Shown piece by piece: positions 1 to 10,114 of a DNA stretch of 64,000 nt. Origin of the DNA: Batkoa obscura (lineage: Eukaryota; Entomophthoromycota; Entomophthoromycetes; Entomophthorales; Batkoaceae); the NCBI GenBank assembly GCA_030770535.1, contig JASVEC010000002.1:434001-498000 (forward strand), written 5' to 3'. Made by a program: the position numbers and the translations under genes. How positions within the stretch are numbered: position 1 is the stretch's first letter; every line of letters begins with the position of its first letter. The notes below the pieces were generated by a model that was given only the letters and a program-made list of their open reading frames with translations, did no database searches and was not told the DNA's origin.

Positions 1-2029
1 TATTTACCTGGTGACATATTGGAAGTAGATAATTTGAAACTCATAGATTCAATATAAGATGGATGTTGAAATAATTGAGGTGTTTTTTCTTCTTCTTGAA
101 TCATACATCTAAGTCCCAAAAGATGACGATCAATACCTTGTCCACGGGATGCTTTTTTCATATATGATAAATGAGCAGTAAATGCATTTTTAATAGCTTC
201 TAACTTTTTGTTATGAGAGATATCTTTATCATCAAACAATTGAACAAATTGTTTACTTTCAATCGAACAACTCCTAACTGTTTCTGTTCTACCATGTAAA
301 AAAGCTCTAGTAGAGGCTGTTTCATAAGTAGGTCCAACTTCTCCTTGTTGTCGATAATAAGCTAACTGTAAGGCCATTTGTAAAAAGGTATCAGGACTGA
401 CTTTAAGACTCTTGAGTAAGGCGGAACCAATACCTGAATGATGTAATAGTACACTTTCAATGTTAGAGATGAATTTTGGTACTCGTTCATGGGCTTCATT
501 AATTAAAGTATTGACTTCATTATTTACTTCCCATCGTAATAATTTAGGTTCTTCTAAAGTTATATCATTAGCTACATTAATAGGGTCACTATGAGGTTCA
601 CTATATTTATTATAATTATAATTATAACTATTTAGTATTTATTATTAATACATAATATATATTTACTTTGCTAAAATTTCGTTAATAATTCTGCCAGGTA
701 TAACAGCATCAGCAGGGGTATGCTATTTAGTAAATCGATGTTAATATTTGTTATCATGTTGATATCTATTATCATATTATTAATATTCTTTACCTCTCCA
801 TTAATACCAGCTCTACCATTATTAGTTAAAATTAATTGAATAGCTTTATCAAACCAACGATTTTGGCCTGTATGACCATGAAATATAACTTGATGAGATT
901 CATCAATATTAGTTGAAGGAGAATAATCTTCTAAACATAAAACAAATAAACTTGTATCAATGTAATTTAAAGTTTGTTGATTTAATTGATTAGTTTCTAA
1001 TAATTCTCTTGCTTTTGCCCAAATATCTCGATGTTCACCAGTTAATACACCTACATTTGGTTGATATTGAGATTGATCTAAATTATCAATTGAATTAATA
1101 GCTAATCTCAATTGATTTATTATTGTTTTTATAGATACTCTTTCACTATTTTTTCCGTATACAGGTACTTCAACTAATTGATTTTTGTAACTTAATATTA
1201 TATGATGAGCTAAACATGGATAAGAAGATTCAATTTTATCTCTTTTCATTTTTGGTATTCTAGTTGTTCCTAGTTGTTGATGATATTGATTCATACATAA
1301 TGGGGTTTCTTTTATATACTCTGGTTCGATTTCTTCTCTGTTTTAAATATATGAATATATAAGTACTATGCACTATATAATTACTATATAATTATTACCT
1401 ATTTAAAGCATCATTAAAATTTAATATACCCGTAATTAAACCAGCAGCTCTTTCAATTTGTAAATCTGTAGTTTTGCCTTTAATTGGATTATTTACTAAA
1501 CCATTTGGATGATCTTTAAATTCACACCACCAATTTACATTTAATAATGTTGGTTCACGATATTCTAAATATCCTTTATTTAACCAAATATCTTCAAGCC
1601 AAGAATTCTATTTATTAAATAAACATAAATATATAAAATAATAATGCTAAATCAATATTTCTTTACCTTTTGTTTTAAATCATACTCAATTAATCTTTGT
1701 TGTAACTTATTACCTTCTTCACCATAAAATGGAGCAATTGCCTTTAAAGCATCTTTATATTGAATTTCATCATACAGTGGTAATAAAGATTTTTCATACA
1801 TTTTCAAAGTATGTTCAAGTGGTGGAATAGGTAATCTTGGTAAGCTAGTTTGGTTATCAAAGGTTTTTAATTTACTCTTTTCAATTCCAGAGTCTGTTTT
1901 AACAGAATACTGCTGTAAACTTAAGAGCTGACGAAACTGAAGAGGTTTACTTCTAGTATGTTTATTAATTACCTTTATTATTAGTGTTGTTTTAAAAGAT
2001 ACTTACTTTAAACGTCGAATTAACTGCAT
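1..2029 (-). CDS. CAT2: Carnitine O-acetyltransferase, 3' end outside window
   Basis: Transfers acetyl groups between CoA and carnitine, so acetyl units can cross organelle membranes. I place six visible exons: 2029-2007, 1952-1667, 1607-1399, 1337-794, 722-667 and 600-8. A donor at 7-1 leads out of the window. About 570 residues are visible; by comparison with animal CRAT some 80 C-terminal residues are missing. Family signatures include LPRLPIPPLE near residue 60, GTTRIPK, GVLTGEHRDIWAKAR and the catalytic motif NGEHTPADA. The catalytic His (about residue 355) is the first codon after the fourth intron. The N-terminus MQLIRRLKSKPLQFRQLL is basic and lacks acidic residues, which suggests a mitochondrial presequence. 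Any C-terminal peroxisomal signal would lie outside the window. The family call is firm; acetyl rather than longer-chain specificity is likely but not proven. Confidence 0.93.
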
Positions 2030-2243
2030 AACTATATAAAAATAAGATAAAGAAAAGTGATAATAAAAGATTTTGTATTGTGACGTTTATTTGGGATGGA
2101 TTCAACAATCACATGTTGTTATCAATGGATAAGTAAAATACGAATTCAAGTAATAGAATCCACCAATTAAAAGTCAAATTCAATTCACCCTAACACATCA
2201 TCTTATCATTAAAAAAGTATACAACGTAAATGCTTAAAGAATC

Positions 2244-2289
2244 ATTTTTATTTTATTTTATCTTATTTTATTTTATCTTATTTTATTAT
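2244..2289. repeat. TTTTA pentamer microsatellite
   Basis: An imperfect run of TTTTA units, some reading TCTTA, just upstream of the AMMECR1 start. It probably lies in the promoter or 5' leader and is T-rich on the coding strand. Confidence 0.7.
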
Positions 2290-2320
2290 TAATTTATCAA
2301 TTTACTGCTCACTAAGAACA

Positions 2321-2977
2321 ATGTCCTTATCCAGCAAGCTTCATGTTTATTATTGTTTTGAAACTTTATCAAATTATTTAAATCATTACGGTAATAAATC
2401 TTATTACAGTGACTCAGATTTAATCAAAAATTTACCTCTTGATTACAGTATTAAATCCGAATTCCCAAATGACAGTTACCCGTTGTTTGTAACTTGGAAT
2501 CTCATCGACCCCCACTCCTCAGAAGAAGAAGAACTCCGTGGCTGTATAGGTAATTTCTCACCCTTATCCTTACATGATGGCTTAAAGGAATATGCTTTAA
2601 TTTCTGCCTTACAAGATACTCGATTTGATCCTATAGATACAGAAGAATTGGATCAGCTCTCATGTTGTGTTTCTTTATTAGTGAAATTTGAATTAGCAGA
2701 ACATTATTTAGATTGGGAAATTGGCGTTCATGGGATTCGATTAAAATTAAATATTAATGATCGAATTTATGGAGCTACTTATTTACCAGAAGTGGCTGCT
2801 GAACAAGGGTGGACCAAAGAAGAGACAATTAAAAGTTTATTAAGAAAAGGAGGGTATAAAGGGAAAACAGATAAGGAAGTGTTGGATAAAATTAAGATAA
2901 CTAGATATCAATCACATAAAAGTAAAGCTAGCTTTAAAGAGTATTTGGATTATGTTAATAAGTTAACTAAGAATTAG
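2321..2977 (+). CDS. AMMECR1: AMMECR1-domain protein
   Basis: Single-exon gene of 218 residues starting at an ATG. It contains the AMMECR1 hallmark LRGCIGNF near residues 77-84, followed by the usual pattern: a DTRFDPI segment, a CCVSLLVKFE strand, GVHGIRLKL and YGATYLPEVAAEQGW. The full domain spans roughly residues 30-205, so the protein is close to the minimal family length. AMMECR1 proteins are found in archaea and eukaryotes; a biochemical role is not settled, and the LRGCIG motif is thought to be the functional core. It is divergent from the carnitine acetyltransferase gene, with a spacer of about 290 bp that probably holds both promoters. Confidence 0.92.
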   Translation: MSLSSKLHVYYCFETLSNYLNHYGNKSYYSDSDLIKNLPLDYSIKSEFPNDSYPLFVTWNLIDPHSSEEEELRGCIGNFSPLSLHDGLKEYALISALQDTRFDPIDTEELDQLSCCVSLLVKFELAEHYLDWEIGVHGIRLKLNINDRIYGATYLPEVAAEQGWTKEETIKSLLRKGGYKGKTDKEVLDKIKITRYQSHKSKASFKEYLDYVNKLTKN

Positions 2978-3140
2978 ATAGAAGCTTTAATTAAGTTAGT
3001 TATTAAGTGATTTATAAGTAGTTGTAGTTTTTTCATGAGAAGTAAATATAGTATAGTATTAATAATTTTATTGTTAGTCATTAATTTAAAGTTCCTAATT
3101 TATTTTAATTTTTTGTTGATTAATATCACTATTTACTATT

Positions 3141-3240
3141 TGTGGATGTTTTTTGGCTTCATCACTTTTTCCATCTTTTAAGCGCTATTTGAACAGAAAA
3201 TTTATTAGTAAAACCCTTAAACACAAAAATACATCCCCAT
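3141..3240 (-). mobile_element. Short hairpin repeat (MITE-like), copy 1
   Basis: Ends in ACATCCCCAT and starts TGTGGATGT. The core shows TTTTCC, AGCGCTATTTGA and a tail CACAAAAATACATCC matching the family consensus in reverse orientation. Confidence 0.7.
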
Positions 3241-3455
3241 TTGTTAAAATAACAATCAGTTAATGATACTTAAAAAATAGTTTTTTTACTATAACCTTGG
3301 CTTACAAAACAATACAGGCACCATAGTATACATTTATTTTTATTTGGATAGTTTATTATAAACTTATTTTTAAATATTGATTTAACTCTATGTTTAAATA
3401 TAACATTAATGATTTAACAAATGATTATATATTTTTTAAATAATATATAATCTTA

Positions 3456-3724
3456 ATAGAAATCCCAGCTTGGATTTTATATTACTTTGATTGCAACTGA
3501 GTGGTCGATTTTATTGACCAAGAAATTTATTTGATTGTGTAATCAAATATAAAAAGCAAGACATTTTAATAAAAAAGGATTTCTATCATATTCAGGATTA
3601 CAAATTCTGTATAAGGTAGGGATGCTTGGGTGATTAGGCTTTAATTTAGCATTTATATGGGTCAAGGTGCACCTCAGCAGAATTGATTAGGCATCCGCTT
3701 ATACAATGCGTTTCTGAAGCGGAT
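3456..3724. ncRNA. Candidate structured RNA, unidentified
   Basis: Seen directly: a 10-nt inverted pair (3456-3465 with 3577-3586) encloses two hairpins. One has a 9-bp stem at 3528-3536/3541-3549 with a GTGT loop. The other has an 8-bp stem with one wobble at 3502-3509/3513-3520 and a TTT loop. Further on are GGTGCACC (3666-3673), an 8-bp stem ATCCGCTT/AAGCGGAT (3693-3700/3717-3724), a GGATGC/GCATCC pairing (3620-3625/3691-3696) and a repeated TGATTAGGC. Base composition is richer in GC than its surroundings. I could not match it to U snRNAs, SRP RNA, RNase P or RNase MRP by their conserved motifs. It could instead be a foldback element. Confidence 0.3.
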
Positions 3725-3764
3725 AGTCTCATGTTTGTTATATTTGTTAACTTATAGAAATACA

Positions 3765-3790
3765 AGATGATGTTTTTTTGTCTTCATTAC
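3765..3790 (-). mobile_element. Partial hairpin repeat, one end only
   Basis: The sequence GATGTTTTTTTGTCTTCATT matches one terminus of the repeat family and abuts copy 2 directly. It is probably a truncated copy. Confidence 0.4.
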
Positions 3791-3890
3791 TTAGGAGTGT
3801 TTTTTTACTTTATTTTTTCCATTTTTTAACTACTATTTAAAGCGGAAAATTTGTTAATAAAATTCTTAAACACAAAAATACATCCCCATA
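3791..3890 (-). mobile_element. Short hairpin repeat (MITE-like), copy 2
   Basis: Begins GGAGTGTTTTTTT and ends CACAAAAATACATCCCCATA, with the TTTTTTCCATTTTTTAA and CGGAAAATTTGTTA core blocks in reverse orientation. Confidence 0.75.
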
Positions 3891-4149
3891 TTGTAATCCA
3901 TTTTAAGCGTTATTTTTTAGTTGCATTAATGTGTTAACTATTAAATCGATATTGATAAAGAAAGTACCCACAGCTATACTAGACCTTATAAATAAGTGTA
4001 GATGCAGTGATAAGCCTTTTATATTACAAACATGTTATTAAAATGTACTCATTTTAATGTATAATCTTTTTATAGTTTGAATAATACTCACAATATAATG
4101 TGATATCAAATTAATTTAATGATTAATTACATTCATTTAAAGACTTTTA

Positions 4150-4249
4150 ACGAGCATCTTTTTTATTTTCATTTTTTTTCCCTTTTTTAAATGATATTCT
4201 ATTGTGTGGAAAAAATGTTAGTAAATTCCAAAAAAATACATCCCCATAT
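4150..4249 (-). mobile_element. Short hairpin repeat (MITE-like), copy 3, diverged
   Basis: Recognisable through its tail AAAAAAATACATCCCCATAT and the GTGGAAAAAATGTTAGTAAA block. The other end (GCATCTTTTTT) is worn, so this is an older copy. Confidence 0.6.
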
Positions 4250-4590
4250 AGATAAGTATTTAAAAAAATATCTAATAAGCATTATTTCATTGTAATAATG
4301 TTTTTAAAAATTAATAAGAATCCTACTTTATACTATTTCTCTAACATATCTGTACTATAATATATTTATGTTTTTTTACAAACAAAGTGCAATTTGTACT
4401 ATTTTAATAAACTTTGATTTTACTCATTTACATAATGAAATTAGATTACTTTATTATAATTTTAGCTTTTAAAACGCCTTACATTTAATTCTATAACATA
4501 AGTGAAATCCCAATGCTTTAACTTTTAATTGTTTACGCTATATATTAATTAATATACATAATATTTTTTAGTTGTCAGTGTAGATAATAA

Positions 4591-4691
4591 ATGGGGGGAT
4601 GTATTTTTGTGTTTAAGAATTTTACTAACAAATTTTCCGCTTTAAATAGTAGTTAAAAAATGGAAAAAATAATGAAGTAAAAAAAACACTT
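4591..4691 (+). mobile_element. Short hairpin repeat (MITE-like), copy 4
   Basis: Begins GGGGGGATGTATTTTTGTG and carries TTTTACTAACAAATTTTCCG and TTAAAAAATGGAAAAAATAA, then AAAAAACACTT. Forward orientation, close to consensus. Confidence 0.75.
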
Positions 4692-5115
4692 ACAAATGTT
4701 GATTAAAGTTGTAATAAGTCAATAAATAAAACTTACATAACTATTTATCTTTTTATGAAGTATTTTTACCAAGTTTAAAAGGGTAAAGATTTAAAATGAT
4801 AAGTGGACTGAAATGAAAGTTAAGCTTTGAATTACCATATATTAAAATAATGTTTTAAGTACAAAAATTAAGTCATTATTATAATTGTAATTATATCTCT
4901 ACATCATATCTATCATACCACCAAACTATTAAAAAACCCCTTTTCATTTACACAGCAAAATCAATTTCGTTCTCTAGCCAATAACAAACGTTTAAAATTC
5001 CACTCTCAGCTTTCTTCAATATTATTAATCGCAGCAAAAACCTCCACATTATAGCTTTAAATTTTAATAAATTTAACTAAACAATTTCATTTATTTTATT
5101 TAATCCTTCTAAAAA

Positions 5116-5562
5116 ATGCCGCAATCCCCCGAAACTCATGTTCAAACTTCAGAGCCAAAAAATCAAGGCTCTAATACAATAACTATAACTGAAAGTGCAA
5201 CTCCTGTGGACTCAGCTCAAGATATTGTACGTTTGACAGTGGAAGGAGAAGCTAGAGAAAGTAGAGGTCCAAGAGTAAGATGGGATAGCGAAGTAATTGA
5301 TAATGAAGGGATGAATAAAAAGAAGTCAAAGGGTAAGTTTTGTGTTTCATTTATTCATTCTATCAAAATATAAGTTTTATGCAACAATTTCTAACATTCT
5401 ATTTTTATAGTATGTTGTATCTTTAAAAAAGAACGGGCAGTAGGAGAAAGTTCCTCAGAAGATGAGAGTTCCTCAGGAGAGGAATATGAGTATCAGGGGA
5501 ATAGAATAGGCTCGCCAAATAATTATGAAAGGGTTGGGAAAAGAAAAGGTAAGGCTGTTTAG
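5116..5562 (+). CDS. YPI1: Type 1 phosphatase inhibitor, Ypi1 / PPP1R11
   Basis: Two exons (5116-5332, 5411-5562) around a 78-nt intron give 122 residues. The protein carries the inhibitor-3 core: an RVRW segment (the RVxF-type contact with protein phosphatase 1), then VIDNEGMNKKKSK, the CC pair in the VCCIF block, and FKKERAVGESS. The CC codons follow immediately after the splice junction, which fixes the intron. An acidic, serine-rich stretch (SSEDESS-like) follows. Known role of the family: it binds and regulates Glc7/PP1, mainly in the nucleus. It is convergent with the downstream Vid24-like gene, whose stop is 337 bp away. Confidence 0.93.
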
Positions 5563-5898
5563 CTAGATTCAATTTATAGCCCTAATGTTTACTTAGGACA
5601 CTCGCATAATTGTAAAAAGAGATAAAGAAAAGATTGGATTTTAAAATATATCTCAAAGTTTATCTGTGGCTTATAATTGAACACCCCAAAAAAGCATCAA
5701 AGTTTGATCAAGAGGCAGCCATGATTATTAAATAGAAATGTATCACCAACTTAAATCTACTTTGTTTTTAATAAAATAGCTCGCATTGAATTTTATACTA
5801 TTAAATTTGTAAAAACGTATTAACTTTGACATGAATCTTAAAGAAATGTAAAATTTTATTTCAATAAATTTATAGATTAAGTTAAAAAGCAATTTAAA
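5563..5898. other. Convergent 3' spacer
   Basis: AT-rich stretch between two converging genes, presumably holding both 3' ends. I see nothing else in it. Confidence 0.6.
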
Positions 5899-7387
5899 TT
5901 AAGCAAATGTAAACTCTTCAAAAAGATGACCGCTCTTTTTTGATACGGGTAAAAGTTCCAACCTTTGAAAAGGTTTTGACGTAGGATCATGATAGTAGCC
6001 TAGAATGTGTTTAATATGATTATCAATATATAAATTATTAGAACCTACCTTCAATAAACCCATCTGATCTACGTATACATATATAATAAAATCCAGCAAT
6101 AGTTAGTCCAGATTCTTGAGCAAGTATATTTACAAAGCATTTTTCTATTCTATCATTAATATTGTTAAACGATAAACAACTTAAAGTCTTACCTTTCCAT
6201 CTCATAAATATATATTTATCCAATATTTTAGAACATGTTTCTTTATCCTTACTAAATAAAAAAAATTAAATTATAAACAATAAAAATAGTTTATAGTAAC
6301 TTACAAAGCTTGTCTTAACTCTTTAAATGCATATAACTTCTTCCAATGCTTAATATCTGTTTCTTTATCTGCTCCCCATTTACGTGTCCAAAAATCATAA
6401 TTTACAAAGTCAATCACCTAAGAATTATTACTATTCAAAGTTAAAAAAATGTGTATTTTATTTTACCTCTCCTTCCCAATAAGTGACTACTGTTGATGAC
6501 GTAACTGGTGTATTTAATGCTTCCATTAGTCCAACCACGGCTCCTGTATTATGATCTACTGAATTTATAGCCTTATCAATAAAAATATTAATAATTTTAT
6601 ACTTATTAAACTTATTTATTACCACTTTGACTTCCCAATGTTCCTTATCACCAAAATCCCTTCGATTTGAATAATGATTCTGGGTACCTTCAAAGCACTG
6701 TCCAGCACTTAAAAAAGATAATGGGTCACACTTCCAGTTATTCAGACTTAATGGTATACTATTTAATATCATCTCTGTTGTACTCTCCCTTAACTTAGAG
6801 CTGATTGATTTTTCATATGTCCTACTTGGATTAGATTGAACTGGATCTTCACGACTATTTCGAAAAAATGAGGTTAAAGTTTCTCTTAATATCTCTTGTT
6901 CATGGCCATTAAGCTGTCCAAGCTCCCAACTTTGGTTTGATAAATCTTCAGATAAATCATCTTCTTCACTGTTATCTGTTGATTCTTCCTCCCCTTCTTC
7001 CTCTTCTTCTTCACTGCAAGTTTCTTCTTCTTCTTCAACTCTTATAGCGTCCTCATCGCTGGTTACTATATCCTCTATCTCTTCGTCTTCTTCTTCATTG
7101 TCCATCTCATCCTCTTGTGCTAAATTGGATCTTGGTACATATCGTACCGAATCTCCTAAACCTTGACCCAAACTTTGAAACACTACTCGGTCGCCTATTC
7201 TTATCCCAGCAACATCTCGGTTCTCAAATCTAAATACAATTGCATTGGAACGTTGTAAATTATTATTTAGAATTTCGGGTTGTGAAGATCTATCAACCGA
7301 GGATTCCCTTCTTCTAGAGCTTGTTCTTGAGGTTGTTATTTGAGTCAGATGATCGGACGCAGATGTTGGATAGTCTTGGGGACGCAT
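5899..7387 (-). CDS. VID24: Vid24/Gid4-family protein, probable GID E3 substrate receptor
   Basis: Five exons (7387-6467, 6417-6305, 6251-6193, 6144-6049, 5999-5899) give 429 residues. The C-terminal half is a Vid24 domain: SFLSAGQCFEGTQ, a strand-rich middle, TYWEGEVIDF, FWTRKWGADKETDIKHW, YIFMRWKEK and GFYYIC. Relatives (Gid4, Gid10) form the beta-barrel that recognises N-terminal degrons for the GID/CTLH ubiquitin ligase. The first ~190 residues are low-complexity, with a strongly acidic tract around residues 95-150 and Arg/Ser patches. The third intron uses an acceptor ending GATAGAATAG; the earlier AG would run into a stop. Whether it is Gid4 itself or a paralogue cannot be told from sequence alone. 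Confidence 0.85.
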
Positions 7388-8269
7388 ATTTAGGCTTTAA
7401 TAAATACTATACAGGAAAGAATAAAATTGAATAAAAAAAGAATTAATAAAAGTTTTAAACTTTACTTGTTTCAATCAAAGGTTCAGGGCTGTGCGAATTG
7501 AATCATGGTGCTTAATCTGTTCAATTTTTTAACTGTATTTGGTTGGTTATTGGAGCTTATTAACAAAAATGACCTCATATTTTTCCTAGTGTTAAAGCCT
7601 TTTTCACTTGAATGCTTTTTATTTTAGAATTCTGCTTTTTTTCAGCCTAATTATTGCTTTAAATTATTTTTCGTTTAGTTACTTAGATTAACCATAATTT
7701 TAAATATCCAGTTTATTGACTTTTAAATTTAAATTTCAGTGTTTTTAATTTATTACTAGTGTTTTGATGTAATTTTATTTTTACAAAAATTTACAAATTA
7801 ACAGTCACTTTGGATCTTTATTTAAAAATTATTATTATAGATTGTTCTTTTATTTATTGTTTTTCTATATTTAATAATCTTCCTTAATTAAATTTGATTA
7901 AACAAGCAGAAATAGAAAATGCAAAAAAAAATACATCAGATAAGTTTAATATAAAGATAAAAATTTATTTATAAAATCATAATTATTAATATACAATTAA
8001 ATTGAATAAAAACTTCTTATTTTAAAAATAATTAAATGACTTTATTAAAATGGCGTCAACATTTTCCTAGAAATAAGATTAACCAATAGGGAGATTAACA
8101 GCTAGAACAACAACACTGGTAATTGGTTAGCCCTTTAGTAGGAATTTCACCTTATGACCCAATTTCTAATCTCAAAAATTCAAAATATCAATTTGTTACG
8201 AGTGAGAAAAAAAATCATATAAAGAACTTCTCTATCCCCACTTCTAAAAAAAGTTTTATTCATTTAATA
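7388..8269. other. Intergenic, divergent promoters
   Basis: AT-rich spacer between the divergent Vid24-like and secreted-protein genes. An open frame without ATG runs into the start of the next gene. Nothing else recognised. Confidence 0.6.
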
Positions 8270-9042
8270 ATGTTACACAACAAACTAATCCTCCTAATAA
8301 TAATAACAATCTCAATCATACATTGCACTTCGAATAACAGTGCTACAACCATTATCAATAGGAACTTAAATAACACTAACAATAGTCTATTAAATCGAAG
8401 AAGGTTCCAAAGTGAACTTAAAAATAAGCTAAAGATCCCAAACAAGCCCAATGATTCTTTACCTAAGGCAGTAGATGGTGTTGAATTAACTGACCCGACA
8501 CCACAAATACAAAGTACTTTTACCACTTGGGACATCAATGGCCATCCAATTGTAACGACAAAAGCTGTGGTTCCGTCCGAGTCAGCTCTTATCACTTGGG
8601 ACCAACTTGGAAGACCAGTAACTATTACTAAAGATAAAGCTGCAGTTACTCATACCAGTACTATTGATAATACTTTAGATCCAACATTAACCTCTACTTC
8701 AAAGAAAGCAGATAAAGGTAAGCTTCATTATTGCGTTGTTTCAGTATTGAAATCAACTTAAATATAAATTTAGGTCTAATGACCTCCAGTACTCCAAAGA
8801 CGACCATTCCCTTAGGTAGCCCAATGGGTTCAGAGTGGTCCCAAACGAGAAGTAAGTTTAGTAGAAAGTTACCAATTCCATCAGACACAAGGGGGTCGCT
8901 ATATACCATTTCTAACCAAGCTAAAGAAGCATCCACCGATGATGGTTCTGCAACAGATTCTAGCTCCGCTATTGCCTTGAGTGTGTCTAACACGGCTATT
9001 TTTGCCATTTACTTTATCATGAGATGGATGGTGTTAGATTAA
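8270..9042 (+). CDS. Secreted or anchored protein with two TWD repeats, unknown
   Basis: Two exons (8270-8717, 8774-9042) give 238 residues. The open frame extends further 5' but without an ATG; the ATG at 8270 opens directly into a strong signal peptide (LILLIIITISIIHC). After an Asn-rich linker come two related blocks, FTTWDINGHPIVTT (about 84-97) and LITWDQLGRPVTIT (about 107-120), a pattern seen in fungal surface proteins. A Ser/Thr-rich stretch follows. The last ~20 residues are hydrophobic (SNTAIFAIYFIMRWMV), compatible with a GPI-anchor signal or a tail membrane segment. I do not recognise the family; a cell wall or surface role is inferred. Confidence 0.65.
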
Positions 9043-10114
9043 GAAGAATTGATGAAGGAGTATGTGGGAGGTAATGTATACTAGAGTATTCTAATTAATA
9101 AATGTAATCGATTTTTAATATCAACTTTGAGATACTGAGATTATAATTATTGTTATAATCTAATAGAAATTATTTATCAATTTTTTTGCAAAATTTTGAA
9201 GGAAAAACTCGCAAATGTTTTATTGTTGGTAAAAATTTAAATTTTATGACTAATTGGCAGATAAAGGGAAATAAGTGAGAGGGAATAGGTAAGTAGGGAT
9301 ATGGGACTAAGAAGAAGGTGGAAAAGCAACTAGCTCAGATTGGTCTAAGCTATATTAATTTGATTTTAAAACTTAAAATATTTTAAAACAGTTTCAAGAA
9401 TAATTGCAATAAATTAAAGGATTTGAAACAATATTTAAAGCTTAATTTTATAAAATGAAATCAATTTAAATGATTTTTAGCAAATGCTTGTTAATACTTT
9501 ATAGTAACATTAATAAATATTTTAAAATAACATAGCCACCGAAAATCAACGAAGTTCTTGACACTAACAAAAGCTATATTCAATTGCATTAAAAAGGCAC
9601 TAGCATATAGCCAGAAGCTCCCCTATTCAGGCTGGTGTTTCAAATTCATTTTTTTGTTTATCAAATTTGTGCATAGTCGCGAAAAAATAGCATAAAAAAG
9701 TAGGATGTTTCTAATGGATTTTATTCACCTGGTGAAATTAGTTAAAAAGAATAAAACAACTCTTAATTTTTTTGCATAATTTCAATGCAAGTATTTTGAA
9801 ATAGTTAAGGCTTTACAAAACAATAACTGTAAACTAGGAATTGGGTAATGGAAGTGAGATTTAGCTACTAAGAAACTGTATTAAGTAATTGCTAACCTGG
9901 TATGACGAATGAGAAATTTGATTTTATAATTTTTTTGGTTTTTTAATGAATAAAAAATTTCAGAGGATAAATAAAATAAAGCACAGGTATTTTAAAAAGT
10001 ATAAACTTTAATACAAATAAAGAATAAAATGAATAGTATATAAATGAGACAGAAAGTAGAAAAAGAAATAAAAGCAAGAAATAATATAACTATAATAACA
10101 ATACTATTAAAAAA
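9043..10114. other. Intergenic, 1.1 kb
   Basis: AT-rich, no coding signal. One short stem (CACTAGC at 9598-9604 with GCTGGTG at 9631-9637) is visible. It is probably the promoter region of the downstream gene. Confidence 0.55.

Larger units (their letters stand above)
2978..5115. other. 2.1 kb intergenic region with four hairpin repeats
   Basis: No credible coding region. It holds four copies and one fragment of the short hairpin repeat, and a stretch (3456-3724) rich in perfect inverted repeats that may be an RNA gene. The rest is AT-rich and unremarkable. Confidence 0.7.
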
